Source of the DNA: JAGNXB01 sp942490895
Lineage (GTDB): Bacteria; Bacteroidota; Bacteroidia; Chitinophagales; Saprospiraceae
Direction of reading: 5' to 3'
DNA length: 64,000 nt
Assembly (NCBI GenBank): GCA_942490895.1
Contig: CALNZC010000053.1
Span: 53,840-117,839, forward strand
Positions 51,401 through 58,621 of the stretch are shown piece by piece (within the stretch, counting starts at the first letter, position 1; each line of letters starts with the position of its first letter). The position numbers and the translations under genes were made by a program. The notes under the pieces are model-generated. The model searched no databases. It was given only the letters and a program-made list of their open reading frames with translations, and was not told the DNA's origin.

Positions 51401-54223
51401 CCAGGTCAGGGTCTCATGGATGACTGGTTTGAGGGCAAGGACTTTGCCTTCTTCGCGAACTCCGTTGAGGCGCGGAAATTTCAGAAGCGTCTGAAGCTTA
51501 TCATGGGAGAAAAATCTCTCTTGACAATCTTCTCGGCCGGCATGGAAGACAGCGGTGTTTACTACGGCCAGGAGTCCGACAAGTGGGACCAAGCCATGCA
51601 CCTCTACATCGACCTGAAGCGCAACCCGGAAGATGCAACGGATCCTGAAATCCTGAGGAAACTCAACAAGGGTCAGAGGGAAATCCTTAGCATGGCCCAG
51701 GAGATTGAGCGGGCGAACACCCCTCAGTTGCGTGAGATCAAACAGTTGGCTGATGACATCAACGCCAGCTATGCTGCGCATGGGGTTGATGCCCAGGATG
51801 CTGGCATCATCTCCAACATCCTTGACAACTATGTGAACCGCGCCTGGAAGCTGAAGGACAATAAGTCGCTCAGCAGGCAGGATGAGAGCGGTGGGTTTGG
51901 AACAACAACACGGCATGCCCGTCAGCGTAAGCTTGGCACCATCCTTGAGGGGTGGGCGGCTGGTCATGAGCTACTGGTCAAGGGTGCAACCAACAACCTG
52001 ATGCTCCTGAAGAATGAGATCGCCAGGGTTAAGGAAGACCGGGCGCTTATCCACAAGGGTCGGCGGATGCGGCTCCCAACCGGCGAGCAGGACGCACCGT
52101 TCCTCATCACACACATTGTTCCGAAGGGATATGAAGATGTCTATGCGCGCATCTCTCATCCAAACTTTGTTTACAGAGTACCGGTTGAGACAGTGCAGGG
52201 TGTGGATCTGAAGCGAAAGGAGCAGACATGGTCTGACACATTCACCACTGAAGAGTTTGTGGTGGTGAAGAACCTGAATCAGAAAGAAATTGACAAGCGC
52301 AGAAACGCATTCTATTCGAAGCCTGGGAACGCCGGCAAAGAGTGGATTCAGCCCGGGATGAAGGTGTTCAACTCAAGGGCCGAGGCCGAGAGGTGGGCGC
52401 TGACAAGGACCGGCAACGGAGGTTCGCCAGTCCGCATTGAGCGTAGGTTGACAAGGTGGGAGAAGAAGGATCTCTATGTTCCGAAGGCAATGGCAAAGGA
52501 TCTGAACAGGATCCTGAAGCCGGGCGTTGGCGCGAACAGCAAGACCCTGAGCTTCATGCTGAAGTACAACGCTATCACCAAGTCATGGATCCTCATGACA
52601 TCATTCTTCCACCACCTCGCATTCTTGCGCTCCTTCTACCTTGGTGTGGGTGGGGCGTCATCCTGGAGTGCAGATGGGAATGAGAAGTTCAGCAGGTTCA
52701 ACCTTCGCCGGTCCTACCGCGCGGGCTATGAAATGATCGAGAACATGCACCCCGAGCTTGAGTTCCTGGTTCGCAATGGACTCACTCTTGGTGCCCTTCA
52801 GGAGTTCGATGAAGGCATCCTGTCACAGCAGGGCGGCATCAGCAAGGCGCTGGATGCGGTTGGTGCCGGCACAAATCTTCGCTCGAAGATGCGTGAACTC
52901 CGTAACCGACAGGCCAACTTCCTGTTCAAACGCTTTGGCGCATCTCTCAAGGCTCAGGCGGCACTCATTGAGTACCGGCGTGCGCTTGAGAAGGATGGCA
53001 GGAATGGCACAGATCCGAGAGAGATTGCCAGGAGGGTAGCGTCTCTAGTCAACGCCGACTTTGGTGGACTGCACATGGACCGCATGGGCGTCAGCCAGGG
53101 GTGGCGAAAGGCTCTGCGCCTCATCTTCCTTGCTCCAGACTGGACCGGCTCGAACGCACTGACCGTCAAGCGCATGGTGCTTGGTGGCCGTGGGTGGCAC
53201 AGGGGTACGCCAGAGGAGCGCGAAATGTACCAGAGGTTCTGGACAGGCGCGCTCACCAAGGGGTTGGCGGCTACGGTGATTGGCAACATGCTTCTCGCCG
53301 CGCTGTCTGGCGCCATTGGTCTTGATGACAATGATGACTGGAAAAAGAACTTCGAGGAGTCAGTCAAGGATGGGTGGCGAAACCTGAGATGGCTGGAGAT
53401 GGACATCACTCCTCTCTACATCTTGTTCCACAGGGCGATGAACTGGGTGCCATGGCTTGGAGAAAAGTGGAATCCGGATGACAGGCGTAGGTACTTCTCG
53501 CTGATCGGTCACTTCCGCGATCCGCTCAAGTGGGCCACGCATCCGATTCAGTCTGCATTCCACAAGGAATCGCCGTTAGCCAGGAACATCCACTCGCTGC
53601 TTTCAGGCAAGGACTGGAAGGACGCTGGCTTTACAACCATTGAGGAACTCCTTGGCATTGATGACAAGGGGTTCTATGAGAGTCGCGGCCCTGGTCACAA
53701 GCCCGGTGACAGGAGGGGTGGAAAGGAGCAGTTCAAAACAACCAGCCAGCGCAGTACCGGAGGCATGGATCTCACCAAGCTGCCGTCTTGGTTGCTCTAC
53801 AACATCAAGGCCACTCAGCCTGTCCAGGCACAGGAGGGATGGAACATTGTCACCGGCGAGATGGACGCATTCGATGCACTCGGCAGGGCGATGGGATTCC
53901 AGGTGTCCAGGGCCAGGGGTTCTGATGTTGACCACATCTCGACTGGACTACGGGACTTCGAGAATGAGGTGAAGTCACTCAGGGCAGACGGCAAGACAAA
54001 GGAAGCAGCACAGCTGCGGAGGGATAACGCTCCGAAGGTGCGGGCACTGGCGAGACTTGAGGCAATGGAGCGGGAGACTGCGAAGTATCGGAAGCAGATC
54101 ACTCTATTTGAAAACAACAAGAACATGTCTGATGAAACTAGGAAGGCAAGGATTGCGGCGATGGAAGACCGTATTAAAAAAGCAGAGCATAGGTTCACTC
54201 AATTTTATGAGGGGGTGAGCTAA
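42482..54223 (+). CDS. Giant polyvalent virion protein: zincin motif, methyltransferase, four ART modules
   Basis: 3913 residues, 11.7 kb. N-terminus FPDGATPEEIDAVV is typical of internal phage proteins. Residues about 200-390 are hydrophobic helices. About 450-1050 is Ala/Glu coiled coil. DHEAFH (His1123, Glu1124, His1127) is a zincin motif. About 1265-1450 is a SAM methyltransferase (VVDYGAGKGIG, NNLVLNVV, LLKPGGRAYI). Four ADP-ribosyltransferase-like modules follow, with first catalytic His at about 1660 (FHGS), 2087 (THGT), 2360 (LHGT) and 2599 (GHGS), each ending near a KSAxGNxGxF motif. The C-terminal 600 residues are helical (LPD38-like), ending in a coiled coil. It is probably packed in the capsid and ejected into the host. 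Start has no strong ribosome site (AAAAGGTAA). Confidence 0.85.
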   Translation: MPIVTLPTGEQVRFPDGATPEEIDAVVRRDYPGYFAAQDPEFESAVAGVPMGAPTDLGGPSGLDTRQRREDDALKRQLEQSLQLKDQGIDEVTHFGGQKTTAEGMKQAQIAANDNTGRMSDFLIDTLNGEEGGLELGDALVGAAVGGAQRATGGAARWIGNKLDMEGLEKFGREGSEGGAARYEKYRNKDVDPTKMWQGDLSTTVEMIVQESGPMLMMAASAGGLGGVLAKMGAGTLTGAVGAKLTTKIPGLAKWAWGSKWLPKAAFVLGDAMPYAAVMRATEAAMEGGGSFEEALFNGLSEQDANDIADATFKGNMALAGADLFQVALIFAKAPKPVQEWFEKLPAKQLMKLPAKVVTKLAKFVGAAIMEGQEEVTQEEIQSWAKGEGFDLSAVLNPIEGKQKHPEAFNLGALTSVAMTAPMMTLEAAQGEAEKNPQFAQIFKKTRAELAADEAAAATGETADQQAATPGETPATETTVSEPLKRPKELEGLEPLPEEEWDESNPKLALSDEELQTEAAHEVAGGIEGEATLAYRQRLAQQPETEAAPTAQQDEADDYIDILADMERENGRTPTVAEAVALGVPESVAKTLLEEESDQKLQLSQAQINEVAAEIAPSVVESGKVPTVAKLAKDRRIGAHAATPLEAQQLAKRVLDRIAIEAEQIIQDVDGTPDVGEAAALGAEGDITDEIIKEEAEKLQQPAEEPSYSPLKSAGPEAEATNKVSAPSPAKPKPKKMSEYTDKERAVINLARNTGKRPRMGDVRREVKRQGLGTISQKEAQQLLADVGDVGIDKGELASNKTARNVQGIHDLATKLNKVPTPAEVIQNAPELVDLTEEEAKKLLNGPKNAPALVQAKQAASKLVSKAVREKAKAQAQAKAEGKPDPFAAIPEENPYGIPAAGEKGAPQERAPSRDQRRADVEAAQESADPKRNEREARQSEAQLEAEKKKAEAEAQEAEAKAREAEAAAKAAERKAEQDAKDAADINARAEGAKALGDETATEDDYTEVEDWADSPLKQEVVEDSFKHKDVKEIIPTEAGAVVRLEDGHEIILVAVGDIELTESGVRAHGFKSLEDYNAQRKAGKVYGARGAVTHEGDTKTKIFLNKGEVSAKDRADKTTIDHEAFHILYKFAFSEKQRLQVLKKVWRVAVKDAKAKGRTIDLTAKEAMADPTTEDAKYILDLAEEKAAEAYEVWHPSQRGLMTILDNWVGRLIGSIELDQIFGELRAGNISIKVPKGATGDAKFQLKIPDAANAGFTQRANTTGSYIGAGLKINDGEVVVDYGAGKGIGTEELKKASKKVYSHEPFYDKEGDFKPDFSDPAGEDVLSALEGKADVVVNNLVLNVVPPDVRANIVKNIGRLLKPGGRAYITTRSASDVNGAKSKKDAKLEKGGWIISPGTPRETYQKGFAQAELEEHVAGILGDGFEVVRSDYGTKGNPQVEVRKLAAEPAGEAVSKHQIVAVNQKTGEKKAFHPETPSRVAHNAVDAMNRYGNDGKWVLFGAEPLDDADKAKKARSDARARRKAKHQLVTSEEFRKLKWDAFNFAKGILESLPEDVSTQFNALAHIQSLAMDHYLKGVELDGDNRIDQVDLGEVEADAERARSHRDLPDGANHEDLIALLKKATGMSAYAGQTETKAFKDWFKNSRVVNAEGQPLVVFHGSASVFEEFDKGELGKTTGAPSAKKGFFFSNDPDNASHYAHFGANVADLGDDLWEQARADFYASEEGHEWGTRSSENQEELSSLESDIGYAMATNQGFLEAASLGKGVPARQDDRFFMGEKFGKQLFNALMWGAPTSVKAMAEKAGLPVSQWQTRAEKARAEHTEISEREQAGVDKIYRELKKNTIPAGPNVMPVYLSMQNPLIVDQKGQHYREHNYNQTILKAKKAGHDGVIFKNTFDGTRRQGGEDVYVVFEPTQIKSATGNRGTFDSNDPNIKHQIADSRKRLTAANMKPGDQIIVDQKLVDYVDKRAEDGFGTLGLADDVVKVGDVLTVAWTDNDYGMIEYEISFRTESGVMVGAMFPGRKSFKRPPETEQVSKNQLTDVARAELETQGPKFDTRLLDDPNFRRYWRKGVIVDEEGNPKILTHGTTDDSVANGRKDWESFRDESGSPRIGYAPPDQLLGPHFAEYHGVANRFAGSEDINGPKTPPFGARVKTFTLAAQRVLDLRNDVSGEFDQYAVASAMIDKVFTGGKNIDLVEKFLRKTFGHFATEAQIKEALDAYRAGKPVKNFVNPKRVPYESMAELIKSNDKFVRLDDEDRADYIRRARTAFLRAGYDAIKYYNTAPGEVEGVAPMDRFAYISLKPSDVKSTANDGQFGQTGNYMHQLAHNPAQTNTPQFKRWFANSAVVDKDGNPLVLLHGTTKDFDKFIPTKMQPGIFGLGIYMATLAKVSNTFTSESPTYQTPGGRTIPLYASIQNPVDMDAALDPVVAATLPALIEEIAAGYGITVSAQEIAAAIPAGATAGLAFVSMADVIAGSAFGGNVNAKRMARETVARAFQRSGYDGARQVATDELGGHLDAETREALGIEAEFGEVWIAWAGSPQVKSALGNDGSFGIGEPKIKHQLTHNPEQTNSENFKQWDQGEALRDENGDPLVIGHGSTHTFSVFNLDRTNPNSFFGRAFYSSDSIDDIDANYLGAGGDQLARIYDVTDRLENEWQDMEEATQREILEKYADKDGYNPKEDGDILEYAESYNSDMIYNALDRMATDQVLGENGGQPAIYPLYVRMKKRVYWGGPNSTRLEYTYPEEDENGDFVEQDEENWGGEAGELIRAIQEIINENYPEALMGQAANEITRDIMERAMDYGEIDVADLQDLIGPYVDQLYDEEGTMANGGWIIAEALRSIGYDGIIQDAARQFPGMPNIVGAKHYIVFDPNQLKSALGNNGDFSRQDDDIRHQLNISDMTPEQERVVNGARAKAEDDAKELREFDPSVSEHDIARFEQRRLMWHLTSAGLSSQPAYQLSFPKGDGRDGPGQGLMDDWFEGKDFAFFANSVEARKFQKRLKLIMGEKSLLTIFSAGMEDSGVYYGQESDKWDQAMHLYIDLKRNPEDATDPEILRKLNKGQREILSMAQEIERANTPQLREIKQLADDINASYAAHGVDAQDAGIISNILDNYVNRAWKLKDNKSLSRQDESGGFGTTTRHARQRKLGTILEGWAAGHELLVKGATNNLMLLKNEIARVKEDRALIHKGRRMRLPTGEQDAPFLITHIVPKGYEDVYARISHPNFVYRVPVETVQGVDLKRKEQTWSDTFTTEEFVVVKNLNQKEIDKRRNAFYSKPGNAGKEWIQPGMKVFNSRAEAERWALTRTGNGGSPVRIERRLTRWEKKDLYVPKAMAKDLNRILKPGVGANSKTLSFMLKYNAITKSWILMTSFFHHLAFLRSFYLGVGGASSWSADGNEKFSRFNLRRSYRAGYEMIENMHPELEFLVRNGLTLGALQEFDEGILSQQGGISKALDAVGAGTNLRSKMRELRNRQANFLFKRFGASLKAQAALIEYRRALEKDGRNGTDPREIARRVASLVNADFGGLHMDRMGVSQGWRKALRLIFLAPDWTGSNALTVKRMVLGGRGWHRGTPEEREMYQRFWTGALTKGLAATVIGNMLLAALSGAIGLDDNDDWKKNFEESVKDGWRNLRWLEMDITPLYILFHRAMNWVPWLGEKWNPDDRRRYFSLIGHFRDPLKWATHPIQSAFHKESPLARNIHSLLSGKDWKDAGFTTIEELLGIDDKGFYESRGPGHKPGDRRGGKEQFKTTSQRSTGGMDLTKLPSWLLYNIKATQPVQAQEGWNIVTGEMDAFDALGRAMGFQVSRARGSDVDHISTGLRDFENEVKSLRADGKTKEAAQLRRDNAPKVRALARLEAMERETAKYRKQITLFENNKNMSDETRKARIAAMEDRIKKAEHRFTQFYEGVS

Positions 54224-54552
54224 TGCCTGAACCATTCCATCACCCACTGCCTGAATGTGAGCGAGCGTTTGGACGCATAGAGGCTAACCAACTCAATGCT
54301 TCGAGTAGGTCAAATGAACTTTCTGCGCAGATCTCTGAGATCAGGAAGGAGATTGTAAAGTTGACTGGTAACGGCAACAAGGGACGCATCGATACGCTCG
54401 CCGAGGCGACAGCCGTTAACACGGTACTCCTTAAAAACATAGCAGTCCGATTCGATAAGCTCGAAAGCAGGCAGTGGGGGCTGGCGGCAAAGGTCGCCAC
54501 TCTTGCTGGTACTGCTGCAATGATTGGGACATGGGTAGTAGGGAAGTTCTAA
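54223..54552 (+). CDS. Coiled-coil membrane protein, holin or XhlA-like
   Basis: 109 residues. Central coiled coil (SNELSAQISEIRKEIVKL) and a C-terminal transmembrane helix (KVATLAGTAAMIGTWVV). Shape and place before the endolysin fit XhlA-type lysis proteins. Start overlaps the giant gene stop and its stop overlaps the endolysin start. Confidence 0.65.
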   Translation: MPEPFHHPLPECERAFGRIEANQLNASSRSNELSAQISEIRKEIVKLTGNGNKGRIDTLAEATAVNTVLLKNIAVRFDKLESRQWGLAAKVATLAGTAAMIGTWVVGKF

Positions 54553-54953
54553 TGTACAAATTCGGTGCAGTGTCAAAGAAACATAAGGCAACCCTGCACC
54601 CCGACCTGGAGTTCCTGGTGGGCGAGATGATCAAACACCGGGACTTCTCCATTACGGAGGGACACAGGGGAGAGGAGACACAGAACCACTATTTCGACAC
54701 TGGTAGATCAAAGGTTCAGTGGCCCGACTCTAAACACAACACTTTTCCATCAGAGGCTATGGACATCATCCCGTACCCATTTAAGCAAAAGGACTGGGAG
54801 GATCGGGAACTGTGGGTCGCATGGTCAAACTGGGTGGTTGGATTCGCCGCCGGCCTCGGCCTCACTCTGCGGAGTGGGTATGACTGGGACCGCGACTTCG
54901 ACCACAGGGATCAGAGCTTCATGGACGGCCCACACTTTGAGCTAGTCAGCTAG
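54552..54953 (+). CDS. Endolysin, M15-type peptidase (L-Ala-D-Glu or D-Ala-D-Ala)
   Basis: 133 residues from ATG 54552 (MYKFGAVSKKHKATLHPDL). Zinc ligands of the VanY/M15 fold: His and Asp in SKHNTFPSEAMDII and His in DGPHFELVS. The size matches phage L-alanyl-D-glutamate peptidases of the T5 type. It cleaves peptidoglycan cross-link peptides at lysis. No signal peptide, so a holin is required. Confidence 0.85.
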   Translation: MYKFGAVSKKHKATLHPDLEFLVGEMIKHRDFSITEGHRGEETQNHYFDTGRSKVQWPDSKHNTFPSEAMDIIPYPFKQKDWEDRELWVAWSNWVVGFAAGLGLTLRSGYDWDRDFDHRDQSFMDGPHFELVS

Positions 54954-54961
54954 GAGGACAC

Positions 54962-56155
54962 ATGAGAGTTTTAGCGGCCACCTTGGTGGCCTTGTGCTTG
55001 ATGTGTCCATCTTCATGGGCGCAGGTATTGCGACCGCCGTCTAACATTTACTGTCAGGTGTGGGATGTGCCGTGTCCCACGCCGCGACTCATCGCCCCAC
55101 TTCCACGGCTTGATTTCCAGCGGAGGATTGGGATCACAGTCCTCGCCAAAGATGGTGGGTATAACGGTATCTGGGGTGGACAGGATGCCAGCTATCCAAA
55201 TTGGGCAGCGACAGATGAGGTTGTCGGTTACGGGTTTCAGGCGGTCCAGTTGTGGCCGATGGTTTCCCTCACTGATGAGCCTGGGTGGTGGCCACTTCCG
55301 GAAGGGGATGACCACCGTGATATGACATGGGTGTATGAGAACCCCGGGGTTGACCTCATTGTTCTGCGGCCAATGCAACACAGCTTTTCAGAGCAGGCGT
55401 GTGCAGAGGGAAGGTCATCGCCCTGGGAGGGCGGAGACTGGGGTCAGTATGCCGAGGATCTCTATCAGAAATTTGGTCACTTAGACAAAACAATTATCCT
55501 CACAAACTGGGAGGCGGACTGGCAAATTTGGGGGCCGGTATGCCGCGAACCAAATCGCTGCCCGACTGGTGATATTTGGCCGAGCCGTCCACGGGAAGAA
55601 TACATAGCATGTGACGGCAACTATGATTGTCAGGTTGCGGTATGCGATGAGGTCCGCCTCGGCCGTGCGGCATATATAGCCCGGCTGTTCGAGGAGAGGC
55701 AGGCTGGCGTCGAAGCTGCCGCGCTGAGGCACCCGGACGCCAAGCTAAGGGTGTATCACATGATCACGGTGAACCACACCGAGGACACATATCAGCTGAA
55801 TGCCACCAGGGACATCATTCCATATCTGATTCACAAACCTCACCTCATTGGACTGAGCCATTGGGACAAGGACCAGTCGGTTACAGAGGCGTTTCGCTAC
55901 ATCTATGAACACACTCACTACCCAAGGTACCGGCTCATTCTCCTGGAGATTGGACACAAGCTGGCAGATGATCAGTACTCACACCTCAAGTCCAAGGTGA
56001 AGGAGGCTATGGACTATGGGATCCAGGCAGCTTTTATATGGGTTCTGCGCCAGGACTTTGGCGGTGAGTACAACGCACTCATCAACGCTGACAACACAAC
56101 CAACCCGGGCCTTGATGCGGCCATTGAGTTGAGAGAGGAATATGATGGTCGCTGA
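54962..56155 (+). CDS. Secreted TIM-barrel-like protein in the lysis cassette
   Basis: 397 residues with a Sec signal peptide (hydrophobic 4-15, cleavage after about residue 20, SWAQ). Motifs DLIVLRPM, KTIILTNWEADWQIWG, KLRVYHMITVNHTED, LIGLSHWDKDQ and RLILLEIGHK alternate strand and helix as in glycoside-hydrolase TIM barrels. The acidic residues in NWEADW and LLEIGH are candidates for catalysis. Eight cysteines suggest disulfides. Export by a phage lysis cluster is unusual. It could degrade envelope or capsular polysaccharide; no family is certain. Confidence 0.6.
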   Translation: MRVLAATLVALCLMCPSSWAQVLRPPSNIYCQVWDVPCPTPRLIAPLPRLDFQRRIGITVLAKDGGYNGIWGGQDASYPNWAATDEVVGYGFQAVQLWPMVSLTDEPGWWPLPEGDDHRDMTWVYENPGVDLIVLRPMQHSFSEQACAEGRSSPWEGGDWGQYAEDLYQKFGHLDKTIILTNWEADWQIWGPVCREPNRCPTGDIWPSRPREEYIACDGNYDCQVAVCDEVRLGRAAYIARLFEERQAGVEAAALRHPDAKLRVYHMITVNHTEDTYQLNATRDIIPYLIHKPHLIGLSHWDKDQSVTEAFRYIYEHTHYPRYRLILLEIGHKLADDQYSHLKSKVKEAMDYGIQAAFIWVLRQDFGGEYNALINADNTTNPGLDAAIELREEYDGR

Positions 56156-56378
56156 AATTATAGATGACATGAAGTTCCGATCGCGGCGATTCCTTCTCTC
56201 TGCGTTTTCTGAGGCGTATGCGTCTGTTGTGGCACTGTTCCTGGTAATCATGAATGTGATTAACACCGGAGACCCGATGCCTGCCCTGTGGTGGTGGGCA
56301 TCAGTTACTAGCGCGGTGCTTGCGCTGTATGGGGCCACCGTAGCCATAGGCAAGCCACAAGAAAGAGAGGGCACATGA
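56142..56378 (+). CDS. Holin candidate
   Basis: 78 residues. Two transmembrane helices (AYASVVALFLVIMNVI and WWWASVTSAVLALYGATVA) joined by a short loop and a charged C-terminus. Adjacent to endolysin and spanins. Overlaps both neighbours. Confidence 0.65.
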   Translation: MMVAEIIDDMKFRSRRFLLSAFSEAYASVVALFLVIMNVINTGDPMPALWWWASVTSAVLALYGATVAIGKPQEREGT

Positions 56379-56809
56379 CAGCTGTACTGCTAATCCTGAA
56401 GTCATTCGGGGGCTTCATTGCTGAACACTGGAAGGCGGCACTGGTTGTTGCGGGTGCGCTCATCATCGCCGGCACGCTCTACTTCCAACAGGTGAAGATC
56501 GAAAACCTACATGATGAGATCGCCAAGAAGGATGCGGTGATTGCGTTCCAGCTGGAAACAATCGCTGCACATGAGGCGGTGAATCTCCAGTGGGTCGCCG
56601 CATCTGAGGAGTGGGAGGAGGCAGTTGCCACCCTCCAGGGCATGGCCGACTCCTATGCCACCCAGCTTGAGGCTGAGATCGCCGCGAAGATGGCGGCACT
56701 CCAGGCCCAGGCGGAGGTGGAGGCTGAGCTTGCCGCACAGGTGACGGCCGATGACTGCGAGGGCGCCCTTGACCAGCTTATCGATGCACTGGGATGGGGG
56801 GCGCCATGA
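56375..56809 (+). CDS. Inner-membrane spanin (Rz-like)
   Basis: 144 residues. N-terminal transmembrane helix (about 18-38, AALVVAGALIIAGTLYF), then a long Ala/Glu/Gln coiled coil in the periplasm. Overlaps the lipoprotein gene, the usual Rz/Rz1 arrangement. Confidence 0.78.
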   Translation: MTAVLLILKSFGGFIAEHWKAALVVAGALIIAGTLYFQQVKIENLHDEIAKKDAVIAFQLETIAAHEAVNLQWVAASEEWEEAVATLQGMADSYATQLEAEIAAKMAALQAQAEVEAELAAQVTADDCEGALDQLIDALGWGAP

Positions 56810-57105
56810 GGAAGATACTGTACATCTTGTGCATATGTGGTGCGCTTTTAATCACCGCCTGCAAGACCTGCCCCCCACCGGAGATCATCTACACACCACA
56901 ACCCTACCCGGTTCCTGTGTACCAGCAGCCTGCGCCGCTGGAGATCCCGCCTCCGCCAGTGCTGGAGGCCTGTGTAGAAATGCCGGTATTTGGCGACAAG
57001 GTTCGATGTATCGGCACAAACATCAAACGGCTGGAGAGGTACTCGGAGGAATTGCTGATCATTCTCCAAAGTCACAACGCAGCCATACCCAAGGAGGAAT
57101 CATGA
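56806..57105 (+). CDS. Outer-membrane spanin lipoprotein (Rz1-like)
   Basis: 99 residues from ATG 56806 (MRKILYILCICGALL), lipobox LITAC (Cys19), and a proline-rich stretch (PPPEIIYTPQPYPVPVY). Start overlaps the spanin stop (ATGA). Together they fuse inner and outer membranes at lysis, which implies a Gram-negative host. Confidence 0.85.
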   Translation: MRKILYILCICGALLITACKTCPPPEIIYTPQPYPVPVYQQPAPLEIPPPPVLEACVEMPVFGDKVRCIGTNIKRLERYSEELLIILQSHNAAIPKEES

Positions 57106-57212
57106 GTGAGTCATTCAAGGAGCTAGTGAAAATTCTTTTCAGCAATGTTGTCCTCGCCATCAAGTGCGGGGTCAGGCGGCAGCTGGTATTTGCTGATGAG
57201 GTGAACAGCTAG
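57102..57212 (+). CDS. 36-residue phage protein
   Basis: MSESFKELVKILFSNVVLAI then a basic and acidic tail. AAGGAGG upstream, overlapping the spanin stop. Last gene before the terminator; possibly membrane-associated. Confidence 0.6.
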   Translation: MSESFKELVKILFSNVVLAIKCGVRRQLVFADEVNS

Positions 57213-57242
57213 AAGCGACGCTGACTAGATAATCAGTGCGAT

Positions 57243-57270
57243 GGCGGGCTACGGCCCGCCGTCTTTTTTT
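57243..57270 (+). terminator. Strong terminator of the late operon
   Basis: GGCGGGC-TACG-GCCCGCC followed by GTCTTTTTTT. Ends the structural and lysis transcript. Confidence 0.92.
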
Positions 57271-57295
57271 GTCTACAGAAATCTACAGATGGGGG

Positions 57296-57325
57296 TTGAC
57301 AAGCGGTGGGGTTGTCCAGTATAGT
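57296..57325 (+). promoter_or_regulatory. Sigma70 promoter
   Basis: -35 TTGACA, 18-bp spacer, -10 TATAGT. Near-consensus. Drives the regulator genes at 57369 onward. Confidence 0.8.
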
Positions 57326-57368
57326 AGCGAAACCGGGACACCAATCCCGACGCTACACTGGAGGATGG

Positions 57369-57584
57369 ATGGATACACCACAGTCAATGCTCGCCGCCCA
57401 GATCACCAAGTACCTCAAGAAGGACAAGAGGAACTACCGCATTGTTCTGAGTGTCTCAGAGCAGGAGATGGCAACCTTGCGTGAAGCCGCAGACCAGACC
57501 GGCGCCCCGCTTGCCACCTTTGTGCGGGCAGCTGCAATGCTTGGTTCGATTGCGTTCCTTCATTCGGTGGGAGGTGAGTCATGA
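57369..57584 (+). CDS. Ribbon-helix-helix-like regulator
   Basis: 71 residues from ATG 57369 (MDTPQSMLAAQI), GGAGG upstream. YRIVLSVSEQEMATLREAAD and GAPLATFVRAAAM fit the strand-helix-helix of CopG/Arc-type DNA-binding proteins. First gene behind a strong promoter, so it may repress that promoter. Confidence 0.6.
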   Translation: MDTPQSMLAAQITKYLKKDKRNYRIVLSVSEQEMATLREAADQTGAPLATFVRAAAMLGSIAFLHSVGGES

Positions 57585-58021
57585 GGAACATTCAGAAGGA
57601 GTACATGCCGGTGCGCGCACACTACTCGGCGATGTTCTTCTGCGCAGTGCGGGACAGCTTCACCCCTGAGCAGCCGGCGATCACCAGCGAAACCAACAGG
57701 CAGGTGGCCTACGATCGCAAACAGAATGATCTCAACCGCGTAGAAGCGCGAGCCTATATCCGGGAGATGAGCATGGCCACCGGAGAGAGCGGTGACGGTT
57801 TCGGCCATGTCTACAGTGTCCTCCAGTACCTTGGGTGTGCCGAGTTCCACCCTGAAAAGTTCCTCAAAGAGATGGAGCGCATATGGGCGAAGATCGACGC
57901 CGACCCTGCACACGGCAGGTATATGATCAACCAGATCATCCGGCCGATCCTTGCCCTTGGCATAGTTGAGCAGGAGGAGTTCATTGATGAATTCGGATTG
58001 GACCTGCCCAATGCTTCCTGA
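57581..58021 (+). CDS. Phage protein of unknown function
   Basis: 146 residues, helical (ARAYIREMSMATGESGDGFG). Start overlaps the regulator stop (ATGA). Confidence 0.6.
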   Translation: MRNIQKEYMPVRAHYSAMFFCAVRDSFTPEQPAITSETNRQVAYDRKQNDLNRVEARAYIREMSMATGESGDGFGHVYSVLQYLGCAEFHPEKFLKEMERIWAKIDADPAHGRYMINQIIRPILALGIVEQEEFIDEFGLDLPNAS

Positions 58022-58442
58022 TGATGAAAAGATGGTGGATGAGGTGGAGGAGGAGCCGGATCAGATGCCGGCGAACATCCCAACGGCTGAGAAGCTGGTG
58101 TCCTTGATCGGCGTGCTGCGGCTCAATGGAGTTGTAACACAGGGCTTGAAACTTGAGGTCTACAGTAGGGGAACCCGCGCCTCTATAGAGCTTGATCTAA
58201 CCAAAGACATCGACAAGATTGTTGATGAAGTCCAAAACTGTATCCAGATCTCCAGGGACTTTGGAACCATTGAGCAGCAGGCACAGAGGATGGCCCAGAC
58301 TCAGATGTCTCAGATGTCTCAGTTTCAGATGCCTCAGTCTCAGATGATAGGGATGCCAAATCAGCACATGCAAAATATGTTTGGCAATTCCGTGCCGCCA
58401 GCGTTATACCCGTATCACCAAGGCCCAAGGCGGACTCAATGA
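57987..58442 (+). CDS. Phage protein with Met/Gln-rich tail
   Basis: 151 residues from ATG 57987 (MNSDWTCPMLPDDEK), GGAGGAG upstream. Helical domain, then repeated QMSQMSQFQMPQSQM near the C-terminus. Overlaps the genes before and after it. Confidence 0.6.
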   Translation: MNSDWTCPMLPDDEKMVDEVEEEPDQMPANIPTAEKLVSLIGVLRLNGVVTQGLKLEVYSRGTRASIELDLTKDIDKIVDEVQNCIQISRDFGTIEQQAQRMAQTQMSQMSQFQMPQSQMIGMPNQHMQNMFGNSVPPALYPYHQGPRRTQ

Positions 58443-58621
58443 CCGCGATGCTCAGCACAAAGGAAGCGGCCGCATACCTTGGCGTCAAGCCAGACACTCT
58501 CCGCCAGTGGAGGTGGATGGGCACCGGTCCAGAGTACAAAAAAATTGGACCCAGCCCGAAGGCGAGGGTCCGTTATGAACCGGATGCTCTTGAGAAGTAC
58601 TTGGAGACCCCTCAGTCCTGA
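58439..58621 (+). CDS. xis: Excisionase-like helix-turn-helix protein (AlpA/MerR type)
   Basis: 60 residues. LSTKEAAAYLGVKPDTLRQW is the helix-turn-helix of the DNA-binding excisionase family, followed by YKKIG and VRYEPDALEKYLE. It ends tail to tail with the integrase (10-nt overlap), so it is probably the recombination directionality factor. The symbol is by function, not by name match. Confidence 0.75.
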   Translation: MTAMLSTKEAAAYLGVKPDTLRQWRWMGTGPEYKKIGPSPKARVRYEPDALEKYLETPQS

